The notes under the pieces are model-generated. The model was given only the letters and a program-made list of their open reading frames with translations. It had not been told where the DNA came from and ran no database searches. DNA of 34,764 nt. Source: an uncultured Flavobacteriales bacterium (GTDB lineage: Bacteria; Bacteroidota; Bacteroidia; Flavobacteriales; Crocinitomicaceae). The stretch covers positions 1 to 34,764 of the forward strand of contig CAMPIU010000001.1 in assembly GCA_946886545.1 (NCBI GenBank), in the 5' to 3' direction. Shown one piece after another: positions 1 to 7,798 of the stretch. A program made the position numbers and the translations under genes. Numbering within the stretch: the first letter of the stretch is position 1; every line of letters begins with the position of its first letter.

Positions 1-1
1 C

Positions 2-136
2 GAAATCTGTCAAGACGGAGAGTTTAAGAATGGTTCTCTTTGGGACGGAAAAGTTTATGTCTACGACAGTGACGGAATTCTTCTAAAAGTAAAAGTTTAC
101 AAAGGTGGTGTTTACCATTCCGACGGACAATTATAA
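2..136 (+). CDS. C-terminal fragment of a YwqK/MORN-like repeat protein
   Basis: Partial gene that enters from the left edge; 44 codons are visible before a TAA at 134-136. The fragment contains the pattern NGSLWDGKVYVYD then DGILLKVKVYKGG and ends SDGQL. This spacing of glycine-aromatic turns (NGxLWxGKxYxYDxDG) resembles the MORN-like beta-hairpin repeats of the YwqK family, common in Bacteroidota and often annotated as antitoxin-like without experimental support. No function can be assigned from the fragment. It is followed by a strong intrinsic terminator (154-185) and a palindrome (215-260), so it ends its own transcription unit, convergent with the TonB receptor. Confidence 0.6.
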   Translation, partial: EICQDGEFKNGSLWDGKVYVYDSDGILLKVKVYKGGVYHSDGQL

Positions 137-153
137 CAATACGATTTATATTC

Positions 154-185
154 AAAGGCTTCCAGAAATTGGAAGCCTTTTTTTG
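154..185 (+). terminator. intrinsic terminator of the partial plus-strand gene
   Basis: A perfect 10-bp stem, AAAGGCTTCC (154-163) with GGAAGCCTTT (171-180), closes a 7-nt loop and runs into a T tract (178-184). It lies 17 nt after the stop codon at 136. Confidence 0.9.
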
Positions 186-214
186 TTTGAAGTTTTCGGT
201 TCAATTTTAACGAT

Positions 215-260
215 AAAAAATACGTAGGGTTGAAAAATTTTTCGACCCTACGTATTTTTT
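215..260. terminator. bidirectional terminator palindrome between convergent genes
   Basis: A 46-bp near-perfect palindrome. Arm 215-233 pairs with 242-260 with a single wobble, and the centre AAAATTTT is itself self-complementary. It is flanked by six A on the left and six T on the right, so either strand gives a hairpin followed by U residues. On the minus strand it sits 8 nt after the TonB receptor stop. On the plus strand it backs up the terminator at 154-185. Confidence 0.85.
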
Positions 261-268
261 AAATCTAT

Positions 269-2722
269 TTATTTATTGAATGTATTGATTCTTAATGTGA
301 AAATCCAGTTTCTGCCCGGTGCACTGATATTAGAAGCAAAGGTTCTATAATTCACATCAAAAATGTTTTCGCAAGCCGCCTGAACGGAGAAAAACCTGTT
401 GATCTGCCACCCAAGCTTAGCATTTAAAGTAAACCAGGAAGGCATTCCGTCGGCAGTAGCGTACGGTAAATTATCTTCACCGCTATTCGAGTAATCTTTT
501 AATCTTTTCCAACCGTTATATAGACTGTAAACCTCTATTCTGAACTTCTTAATGATCTGCTGAATACTTGTTTTCCCATAAAGCGGTGGAATGTGATCCA
601 AAGGTTGCTGAGAGCCGTTAAATGTCAGCTTACCTTTCGTATAAGTTATGGAAGAGGTCAGAATCGTGTTTTTAAACGGTTGCACCTTCAAGGTACTTTC
701 AAAGCCATAAATACTTCCCTGATTGGCATTCTGAGCGGAATATACATCCACATAATTAGTATTGTATAAAATGGTGTCACTGCCATTAAAAGTACTTGGT
801 AAAATAGCAATTAAATTATTGATGAATGTGTAATAACCCAAAACAGTAAACTGGTACTTTTCATTGAATCTTAAACCTACAGAAAACTCAGTTGAATAAG
901 CGTATTCAGGTTTCAGTTCCGGGTTGGGTATGACCAATTTCCCTTCCTCACTATTCGTTTCTATAACGGACTCAAACACCTTTGCCAGATCATCTATGTT
1001 TGGAGCTCTGAATCCGGAAGATTCCGAAAATGAAAATCGCAGAATTTTATTGGGTAAATAAACGACACCAACATTTCCGTTAACTGCAAAATTAGATGTG
1101 TTTGCCTTGTCAAAAGGAAATGGAAAAAATTCCTTGCTCTTGAAAACAGCATACAGATTGACATAATTCGCGCGGACGCCCCCATTCACAATCCATTTAT
1201 TGTTTATGTGCCATGCGTCGGTCAGATATGCTGCAATACTTGTCATACTTGATCCTCCGTCAGGATATCGTGTATCCAGGTTTCCGGTCGTATCGTTCAT
1301 GATGTCCTCTACAAATGCCTCAGACTTAACGTCATTATAACTTCCGGATATTCCATAACGAACTTCCTGCTTGTTAATGCGCTTTTCAAAATCAAGCAAC
1401 AAGGAACTTACTGTAACCCGTTCATTTCGATGATTCAAGAAATCCGAATTGAAATTGCGGTCATGTCGACTTTCCTTAACTAACTGCTGACTCAAGATCA
1501 CTTTGAAACGGTCAAACATGAATGTTTTCTTACCGTAATTCAGTTCATAGCTTCCCATCACTCTTAATTGCGGACCGTAATACCATTCTGCAAATCTCGG
1601 TAAACCATTTTTAGTCTGTGTTAATCTGTCATATCTTGAAATATCCGATGAATTGGAAAACTGGAAATTCAATTTATGTTCAACGAAATTGTTTTGTTTG
1701 AATCCAATTTTCTGAAGAATATCATATTGAGAATAACCTGAACCTATTTGTCGGTTTCTATTCGGATTATTCATTACGGAATCCGTTCCATTGATCCGTT
1801 CAACATAAAAACTACGCTCACCAAAATCCGGGTATTTTGAATTTCGTTTACGACCCTGCATCAGATCATCGAATTGAGAGTAGCTAAAACTGGTTACAGA
1901 TGACCACTTCCTGGATCCGAGTATTAAGGTTGAATTCGCAGAAAAGCCATTCGCAGCTGAAAAGTAGCGGCCATAACTTCTTGATTTGACAACGAGTTTC
2001 GAATCTGTGGAATATTCAGGTGATTGCGTATAGAAATGCATAACCCCACCTAAGGCATCCGAACCATAAACAACCGATCCCGGACCATAAACAATCTCTA
2101 TTTTCTCCAATGAAGCCTGATCAATTGTAATGACATTTTGCAAGTGTCCTCCTCTATAAATTGCATTATTCATAGGAACACCATCCACTACAAGCAACAC
2201 TTTGTTTGTTTCGAAGCCCCTTATTACCGGAGAACCTCCTCCCAGCTGGGATTTTTGTACGAAAACATTTCCACTGGCAGTTAATACATCTGCACTATTG
2301 GATTGATTCATCTCATCCAATTCAGTTTTTCTGATAATTTCGATCCTTTTGGAAACATCTTGTTTAACCTCTCTAAACCTGCTCGCAGAAACTACCTCTT
2401 CATCCAAATCAATTACTTTTTCCCGAATCCAAATGGTATCCATACTATTCAAATCACTTTTGAGAACTTCAATTGTAAAGTAGTTCGGATGGTACACTTT
2501 TATGGGTTTATCTGCTTTCAGATTTTCCAGGTTACATTGTCCTTTTTCATCCGTGGTGGCCAATAAAACTCCGTCCTGAACAAAACGCACCTCAAAAACA
2601 GGCTGCTTGTAATATTCATCAAATACAGAAACTCGCTGGGAGAATCCCGTATTTACAACTAATATCAAAAAAGATGCTAATAGAATTAGCTGATTTCGAT
2701 ATGGTCGGAATGATTGTGACAT
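269..2722 (-). CDS. TonB-dependent outer-membrane receptor, haemoglobin/haem-receptor type
   Basis: 817 residues. Signal peptide about 1-29 (hydrophobic core LILLASFLILVV, ends GFSQ), then a carboxypeptidase-regulatory-like beta domain about 30-100, a TonB-box-like stretch EEVVSASR (108-115), the plug domain about 125-240 and a C-terminal 22-strand-type barrel. The plug carries SPVIRGFETNKVLLVVDG and NNAIYRGGHLQN, typical of the haemoglobin/haem (HmuR-like) branch. The barrel has an FRAP box (571-574) and NPEL in place of NPNL (600-603). It would import a large ligand across the outer membrane using TonB/ExbBD energy. Unusually, no histidine lies between the FRAP and NPEL boxes, where haem receptors usually have a ligand histidine, so haem specificity is uncertain. 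It is a monocistronic minus-strand gene with a good terminator and no linked haemophore or periplasmic genes. Confidence 0.88.
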   Translation of the reverse strand: MSQSFRPYRNQLILLASFLILVVNTGFSQRVSVFDEYYKQPVFEVRFVQDGVLLATTDEKGQCNLENLKADKPIKVYHPNYFTIEVLKSDLNSMDTIWIREKVIDLDEEVVSASRFREVKQDVSKRIEIIRKTELDEMNQSNSADVLTASGNVFVQKSQLGGGSPVIRGFETNKVLLVVDGVPMNNAIYRGGHLQNVITIDQASLEKIEIVYGPGSVVYGSDALGGVMHFYTQSPEYSTDSKLVVKSRSYGRYFSAANGFSANSTLILGSRKWSSVTSFSYSQFDDLMQGRKRNSKYPDFGERSFYVERINGTDSVMNNPNRNRQIGSGYSQYDILQKIGFKQNNFVEHKLNFQFSNSSDISRYDRLTQTKNGLPRFAEWYYGPQLRVMGSYELNYGKKTFMFDRFKVILSQQLVKESRHDRNFNSDFLNHRNERVTVSSLLLDFEKRINKQEVRYGISGSYNDVKSEAFVEDIMNDTTGNLDTRYPDGGSSMTSIAAYLTDAWHINNKWIVNGGVRANYVNLYAVFKSKEFFPFPFDKANTSNFAVNGNVGVVYLPNKILRFSFSESSGFRAPNIDDLAKVFESVIETNSEEGKLVIPNPELKPEYAYSTEFSVGLRFNEKYQFTVLGYYTFINNLIAILPSTFNGSDTILYNTNYVDVYSAQNANQGSIYGFESTLKVQPFKNTILTSSITYTKGKLTFNGSQQPLDHIPPLYGKTSIQQIIKKFRIEVYSLYNGWKRLKDYSNSGEDNLPYATADGMPSWFTLNAKLGWQINRFFSVQAACENIFDVNYRTFASNISAPGRNWIFTLRINTFNK

Positions 2723-2755
2723 AGTTTTAGGTTTATATTATTGTCTTAAAACTAT
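2721..2755 (-). promoter_or_regulatory. inverted repeat overlapping the TonB receptor start codon
   Basis: ATAGTTTTA (2721-2729) and TAAAACTAT (2747-2755) are exact 9-bp inverted copies 17 nt apart. The first overlaps the start codon (2720-2722). It could be a leader hairpin hiding the start, or an operator. No confident -7/-33 promoter pair was found between 2723 and 2931 for this gene. Confidence 0.4.
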
Positions 2756-2870
2756 ATATATTTCCAATATATCCATTAAAGAAAACTTTGAATCTTTCCG
2801 GAGATTGTATAATTGCTTCCAAATTTGAAAAATCGGTTGAGATACCCGGTTGAAATTGCAATAATAAATT

Positions 2871-2898
2871 AAGCCCTTCGTTTTTAAGCAAGCCCTTC
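2871..2898 (+). repeat. tandem 9-bp direct repeat upstream of the glycosyltransferase
   Basis: AAGCCCTTC occurs at 2871-2879 and again at 2890-2898, a 19-bp period (nearly two helical turns). The second copy ends 21 bp before a possible -7 box at 2920. This is the layout of a tandem activator or repressor site, but it could be chance. Confidence 0.3.
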
Positions 2899-2919
2899 TG
2901 TTATATTGGGGAAATTCGT

Positions 2920-2927
2920 TATTTTCG
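2920..2927 (+). promoter_or_regulatory. possible -7 box of the glycosyltransferase gene
   Basis: TATTTTCG differs at one position from the Bacteroidota -7 consensus TAnnTTTG. It ends only 4 nt before the ATG at 2932, so a transcript from here would be leaderless or nearly so. No TTG element is seen at the usual spacing. Confidence 0.3.
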
Positions 2928-2931
2928 TTCC

Positions 2932-3657
2932 ATGTCCAGTGAAATCAGTAAACTTTCTATCATCATTCCTGCCTATAATGAAGAAAAAACAATAGCAGAA
3001 GTATTGAGTCGAATTGCAAATCTACCCTTATACAAGGACTTAAAACGTGAAGTACTTGTTGTGAATGATTGTTCGAAAGATCAGACTGAATCGGCTATTC
3101 ACCAATTCATCGAAGAAAACAAAACAGGTGAAATCCGCTATTTTAAACAGGAATCCAATCAGGGAAAAGGCGCTGCAATTCATCGTGGAATAACGGAAGC
3201 TACAGGAGATTTGATCATTATTCAGGATGCTGATCTCGAATTGATCCCAGAAGAAATTAATTACCTGTTGAAAGAAAGTTTAGAGGGGCCGTCTAGAATT
3301 GTATACGGTTCGCGGTTCCTGGAAGATAAACATACCAAAACCAATTATGTCTGGCATATCCTTGGAAATGGGTTTCTGACCCGTTTATCCAATCTGTTTT
3401 CAGGATTGAGGCTTACGGATATGATGACTTGTTATAAACTGGTCCCAAGAGAAATTATTCAGGACTTAAAACTAAAAGAAAAGCGTTTTGGTTTTGAACC
3501 CGAAATAACAATGAAATTGGCTAAAATAAAAGGTTTAAAGATCACGGAAGTTCCTATTTCATACGAGGCCCGATCAAAAAGCGAAGGAAAAAAAATTTCC
3601 TGGAAAGATGGGATGAAAGTTATCTGGTGTGTCGTCCGCTATCGTTTTGGAAACTAA
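2932..3657 (+). CDS. family 2 glycosyltransferase, dolichyl-phosphate mannosyltransferase-like
   Basis: 241 residues, a single GT-A domain with no C-terminal membrane segments. It starts almost directly with the nucleotide-binding strand LSIIIPAYNEE (8-18), followed by VVNDCSKD (43-50) and the metal-binding motif QDADLEL (98-104, a DxD). It then has YGSRFL and the acceptor-region TDMMTCYKLVPREI. These are the hallmarks of DPM1/GtrB-like enzymes, which move a sugar from a nucleotide donor to polyprenyl phosphate on the cytoplasmic face. The lipid-linked sugar is normally used by polytopic GT-C enzymes, and the gene converges on one such protein (3663-5438) with a 5-bp gap. That makes a functional pair plausible but unproven. 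The ATG at 2932 is the only start that keeps the N-terminal strand intact. Confidence 0.9.
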   Translation: MSSEISKLSIIIPAYNEEKTIAEVLSRIANLPLYKDLKREVLVVNDCSKDQTESAIHQFIEENKTGEIRYFKQESNQGKGAAIHRGITEATGDLIIIQDADLELIPEEINYLLKESLEGPSRIVYGSRFLEDKHTKTNYVWHILGNGFLTRLSNLFSGLRLTDMMTCYKLVPREIIQDLKLKEKRFGFEPEITMKLAKIKGLKITEVPISYEARSKSEGKKISWKDGMKVIWCVVRYRFGN

Positions 3658-3662
3658 GCGAT

Positions 3663-5438
3663 TTATTTCCGGCTGTCGATCTTTTTAAGCAGAATCCTAA
3701 AATCATCTACTTTAAAGCGTTTCTTTCCTTTGTTCCAGATATACACAATCATCTTATGTGAGGAATCAAAAAAGGGATAATATTCTTCCTGGATATCGAA
3801 AACACTCCACTCTTTTCTACCTTCTTTGTAAAAATGGTACATCGGGAAAGAAGAATAATGAACAATTTCTCCAGTTACTGATTCACCCACAAAAGTGACA
3901 TTCACATCTCTCCAATCACCTTCATCCAACAATTGCTTATTGATGTGCACTTCACAGAAATAACGTATATGTTTGCTTTTATCGGTGAAAAAATAATCAG
4001 TCCCGGAACCGAACTCTTTATTCTCATCAAATTCTTCATACCGCAATTTCTCCGGAACCAGTTCTTTAGAAGAAACAACTCTTCCATAAGGCTGGCAATT
4101 TGCAAAAACGTAGTATTTATCCCGGACACTGCTATTAAAGTCAAACATACTTTTCCAGTAGGTATAGGCTGTAAATCGTTGCTGATTATAAATTCCTGTG
4201 AGTTTTTGGTACGAACGAATTCCCATATATAACATGATAAGTCCTAACAAAGAATACTTCAGTCCTGAACTTTTGATTACCTGAAGCGAAACCAATAAAG
4301 GGAACAAAAACAAAAACTGGAATTCGGTAAATCCGCGATGCCCGAAGAAAGACTGATAATCCCAACACCACCAGGAAGATAAGACATAAGTAATCGCAAC
4401 AAAAGGAAGTAACCAAGTGATCAATAGGTACCTGTCTTTTCGCAGCCAATAAACTAGTCCTGCCAGTGCCAATAAAGTAATGGGCGTTAACACAAAAATC
4501 CCCACGCGATAACTGAACCATGTTTCAATCAAATGTTTTCCTGAAAAATCAAAGCCCTCACCCTGGTAAGACCAGTAAAAAAAATGTCCGGTTTGCCAAT
4601 AAGTAATCAATGGTAAAATCGCTAATACCACACCGCATGAAACCACAAATGAAATCAAATGGGCATTTTTAAACCGGAACAAAAGCTTCCATATTTCCAC
4701 GAAGGATTCCCGGCTTCCAAATAAAAAAGGAAGGAAAGCTAAAACCATTATATTCGTTGGCCGGACCAAAAATAACAAGCCCAGGATGATACCGAGATAT
4801 ACTAGGTATTTCAAATGGGAATCGCGCTTATAACGCAGGACATTCCAACAAAAAATAGAGAATAGAAAAAGACTGTAATGATGAGATAAACCGCAGTAAA
4901 AAACCGCCTGGTACCAAACATTTGTCCCGAAAACAAGTAAAATACTGAGCAACCAAGTATATTTGGCGGATCCGAAAAACAGCTTCATACTCTTCTGAAA
5001 AAACACCATGCTCAGGAAAACATACAGCATGGAAGCCCAGAAAAAAGCCAATAAGTGAGTGTCGGAATAGCCATTAAAACCAGCTCCGCTCAAATAATCT
5101 ATTCCCGTTGCCAGCAGGTAGAAAGGGCTTTGAAGAATAGCAACACCGGGATAACATTTATTGGTGTATTTTCCTTCTTCAGTTTTAAGAATGTACAACT
5201 GTGGCGCTGAACTACCAACTATTTGCTTTTCAGATTCCAGTGTTGATTGGTAGGTTTTATCCGCTGTACTCAAAGCCGGCAGGAAATAGTAATATCCTCT
5301 TCCGTCTGAATTAATGATGCTCTTCTTCCAATTCGGCCCGTTAAAACGCAAAATGACAAGCCCCAATAAACACATTGCCACACCAAGCCAAAAAATTGGA
5401 CTTCGAAACAGTGTGGTCAGTGTAAAAGGAGTTTTCAT
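3663..5438 (-). CDS. polytopic membrane protein, putative GT-C-fold glycosyltransferase
   Basis: 591 residues. The first membrane helix is about 13-29 and roughly ten more follow up to about residue 400, then a soluble C-terminal domain of about 180 residues. The first extracytoplasmic loop has NSDGRGYYYFLPAL. An acidic residue at that place, followed by aromatic residues, is typical of GT-C enzymes that use polyprenyl-phosphate sugars. CGLSHHYSLFLF and FLVRPTN are also motifs often seen in such proteins. The exact family (PMT/GT39, ArnT or other) cannot be named from the sequence. It is separated by 1 bp from the upstream gene 5440-6357 and so probably cotranscribed and translationally coupled. 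The plus-strand GT2 gene that could supply its lipid-linked donor converges on it. Confidence 0.6.
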   Translation of the reverse strand: MKTPFTLTTLFRSPIFWLGVAMCLLGLVILRFNGPNWKKSIINSDGRGYYYFLPALSTADKTYQSTLESEKQIVGSSAPQLYILKTEEGKYTNKCYPGVAILQSPFYLLATGIDYLSGAGFNGYSDTHLLAFFWASMLYVFLSMVFFQKSMKLFFGSAKYTWLLSILLVFGTNVWYQAVFYCGLSHHYSLFLFSIFCWNVLRYKRDSHLKYLVYLGIILGLLFLVRPTNIMVLAFLPFLFGSRESFVEIWKLLFRFKNAHLISFVVSCGVVLAILPLITYWQTGHFFYWSYQGEGFDFSGKHLIETWFSYRVGIFVLTPITLLALAGLVYWLRKDRYLLITWLLPFVAITYVLSSWWCWDYQSFFGHRGFTEFQFLFLFPLLVSLQVIKSSGLKYSLLGLIMLYMGIRSYQKLTGIYNQQRFTAYTYWKSMFDFNSSVRDKYYVFANCQPYGRVVSSKELVPEKLRYEEFDENKEFGSGTDYFFTDKSKHIRYFCEVHINKQLLDEGDWRDVNVTFVGESVTGEIVHYSSFPMYHFYKEGRKEWSVFDIQEEYYPFFDSSHKMIVYIWNKGKKRFKVDDFRILLKKIDSRK

Positions 5439-5439
5439 A

Positions 5440-6357
5440 TTATTTAACAGGTTTATCCCAGAAAATCGGTTCCGAAAAACGAATAATTGATATGAAATTT
5501 GTGCTGACTTCTCTTATGATAATTGAATATAACAAACCTGTTAGTCCACTGTAAATAATCTGGTACTCCGTAACAAAAACCCCGTTCTTGTAAATTAATT
5601 TGGATTGCAGGTTGCCAAAAGTATCATAGGTATAATGAGATTCAGAAGTTGGAACAGTATCAGTATTCTTGTAAACAGAAACCTTCTCAATCCATCCTTT
5701 ATCCGAATACTTGTATTTGGTTGTAATGCGATTTCGTGTGATGGTAAACAACTCTTCTTCGCGTGCCAGATAACCCAGGCTATCCAGGTATTTTGTCACC
5801 TCCAGATATTGGTTCCCGTAACTATTGAACACTTTCTTTTTATACTGCCCTTCATAAAGCTGATAATCCATTGTTTCTGTATTCCAAAGAATACTTCTTT
5901 CAATTGAAGGATTTAATAGGCTATTCATGGTATCAATATCCCGATACACCTCCTCTTTCACTATTTGCCCATTTGAATTATAGGAATAATAGGTTGAAAG
6001 AAATCCTTTTTTCTGGCTGATTCTTTTTCGAACGATTCTCCCGTCTTGTGTGTAATCGTAAAAACGCACATTCGTATCCGTAGTTAGATCACCTTTCGAA
6101 GTTTGGTAATGTCTCACCAGGTTTCCAAGCGTATCAAAATTAAATACATAGACATAATTTGACTCACGCATGATATCTCCTTGCTTCTTGAAGGTAAACT
6201 TCCCGTGAATTTCTTTGATCTTACTCCCTTTCACAAAGTGAGTATTAAAGAAGGGAATATCCGTAAAAGCAACACCTTTCGTGTTCTCTAAAAGCTGTGC
6301 GGAAGAGTGTAAACCAAAAGAAAGAGAAAATAAAAAAAAGCTATACTTCAAAAACAT
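5440..6357 (-). CDS. secreted protein with YD/RHS-like repeats, function unknown
   Basis: 305 residues from the ATG at 6357. This start is preferred because it opens directly with a signal peptide (MFLKYSFFLFSLSFG, cleavage near SSAQ). An upstream in-frame ATG at 6387 would add ten residues in front of it. There is no lipobox. The mature part holds repeated short motifs such as FNFDTLGNLVRHYQT, YDYTQDGRIVRKRI, YSYNSNGQIVKEEVY and YTYDTFGNLQSKLIY, which fit YD/RHS-type beta-hairpin repeats found in wall-associated or secreted proteins. It lies 60 bp after nuoN with no convincing terminator in between, so it may receive read-through from the nuo operon. It precedes the GT-C-like gene by 1 bp. 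No function is claimed. Confidence 0.7.
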   Translation of the reverse strand: MFLKYSFFLFSLSFGLHSSAQLLENTKGVAFTDIPFFNTHFVKGSKIKEIHGKFTFKKQGDIMRESNYVYVFNFDTLGNLVRHYQTSKGDLTTDTNVRFYDYTQDGRIVRKRISQKKGFLSTYYSYNSNGQIVKEEVYRDIDTMNSLLNPSIERSILWNTETMDYQLYEGQYKKKVFNSYGNQYLEVTKYLDSLGYLAREEELFTITRNRITTKYKYSDKGWIEKVSVYKNTDTVPTSESHYTYDTFGNLQSKLIYKNGVFVTEYQIIYSGLTGLLYSIIIREVSTNFISIIRFSEPIFWDKPVK

Positions 6358-6417
6358 AACACAAAAATGGTGTGAATTTCGAAGCATAGCTAGTATTTTA
6401 AGATAAATTGGAATCTG

Positions 6418-7797
6418 TTAAAGCAAAGGAAGAACAAAGCTAAACCCAAGCATTCCTGCCAATGCGATTACTAAAACAGCTATTGTTAAAGGTGATAACT
6501 TAATTTTCTCTTGTTCCTGGTCTGCCGGAGATGCAATGGCAACAATCACTTTTAAGTAGTAATAAATACTGATCCCTGAATTGATCAATGCAATAATGAC
6601 TAACCAGGAAGCACTCTTCCATGCCGCAGAGAACAAAATGTATTTTGCAAAGAACCCGGATGTTGGCGGAATTCCGGCAAGTGATAACAAGGAAACAATC
6701 CCTACTATTGCCAGGAACGGATTTCTTTTACCCAGGCCTCTCAATGCATCGATCCTGTCTTCCGAATCATTTACTGCGATTGCAACCGCAATGATCCCTA
6801 CAATAGAAAATCCGTATGCGAACATATAGAACCACAAGTATTGAGACGAGAAGAAGAAATCAACCTGCGATACAAAAAGAAGCAAAGTATATCCTACATG
6901 TGTAATGGATGAATAAGCCAGTAAACGCTTAAACCTCACTTGTCTCAAAGCAGATAAATTACCCACAAACAAAGTGATAATGAGCATTACAACCAAAGCA
7001 CCTTTCCAGAACAAGAATAATTCTCCTTGTCCGAAACAGAGCGCAAACATTTTAAGGAATGCATAGAATGCTGCGATTTTCACAACAGATGCCATAAATC
7101 CGGTTACAGCTGCAGGCGCCCCGTCGTACACATCCGGACTCCAGAAATGGAATGGTGCCGCACCAATTTTGAAAATGAATGATGCCATGATCAATAAAAC
7201 ACCGATCATCAAAATAGGACTCAAGGTATCCATTTCTTCGATCTTCATGTAAATCTCCTGCAATTTAAATGTTCCGGTAGCACCATACACCCAAGCTAAT
7301 CCGAATAAGAAAATACCCGTCGCAAATGAACCTGTTAAGAAATACTTTAAGGATGCTTCGGAAGATCTTACATCTGCTTTATTACTTCCGGCCATGACAT
7401 AAATCGGAATAGAAAGGATCTCCAAGCCTAAGAAGAACATAAACATATCCGTGTAGGCAGTCATGATCATTGCTCCGGTAGCAGAAAACATCAATAATCC
7501 GATGTATTCACCTGTATGCGTAGGATTTTCTTTGAAACGTTCATATCCGATTCCGATAATCAGAAGCGATAAAACGCAGATCGCCAAGCTAAACATTAAT
7601 GCGAACTGGTCAAACGACAATCCTTCGTAGGTCAGGAAGTCAAAAAATGCCTTTCCTGTCTGAAGCTGGCCGATAATAATGATAATAGCAGCCAAGAGAC
7701 CCGCCATTGCAGAACTTACAACTAACCAAGGTTTCTTTGCAAAAGCAGCAAATAAGGAAATCAATCCACTGGCAAAAACAACTAATAATGCATCCAT
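6418..7797 (-). CDS. nuoN: NADH-quinone oxidoreductase subunit N
   Basis: 459 residues, the last nuo gene and a proton-pumping antiporter-like subunit of the complex I membrane arm. It is almost entirely hydrophobic with about 14 predicted membrane helices. Conserved features include the glutamate in FLGLEILSIPIYVMAG (helix 5), the lysine in KIGAAPFHFWSPDVYDGAPA (helix 7 region) and RFKRLLAYSSITHVGY. These belong to the Mrp-antiporter-like fold. Length is slightly below the E. coli protein (485). It starts 1 bp after the nuoM stop. No clear terminator follows. Confidence 0.97.
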   Translation of the reverse strand: MDALLVVFASGLISLFAAFAKKPWLVVSSAMAGLLAAIIIIIGQLQTGKAFFDFLTYEGLSFDQFALMFSLAICVLSLLIIGIGYERFKENPTHTGEYIGLLMFSATGAMIMTAYTDMFMFFLGLEILSIPIYVMAGSNKADVRSSEASLKYFLTGSFATGIFLFGLAWVYGATGTFKLQEIYMKIEEMDTLSPILMIGVLLIMASFIFKIGAAPFHFWSPDVYDGAPAAVTGFMASVVKIAAFYAFLKMFALCFGQGELFLFWKGALVVMLIITLFVGNLSALRQVRFKRLLAYSSITHVGYTLLLFVSQVDFFFSSQYLWFYMFAYGFSIVGIIAVAIAVNDSEDRIDALRGLGKRNPFLAIVGIVSLLSLAGIPPTSGFFAKYILFSAAWKSASWLVIIALINSGISIYYYLKVIVAIASPADQEQEKIKLSPLTIAVLVIALAGMLGFSFVLPLL

Positions 7798-7798
7798 A

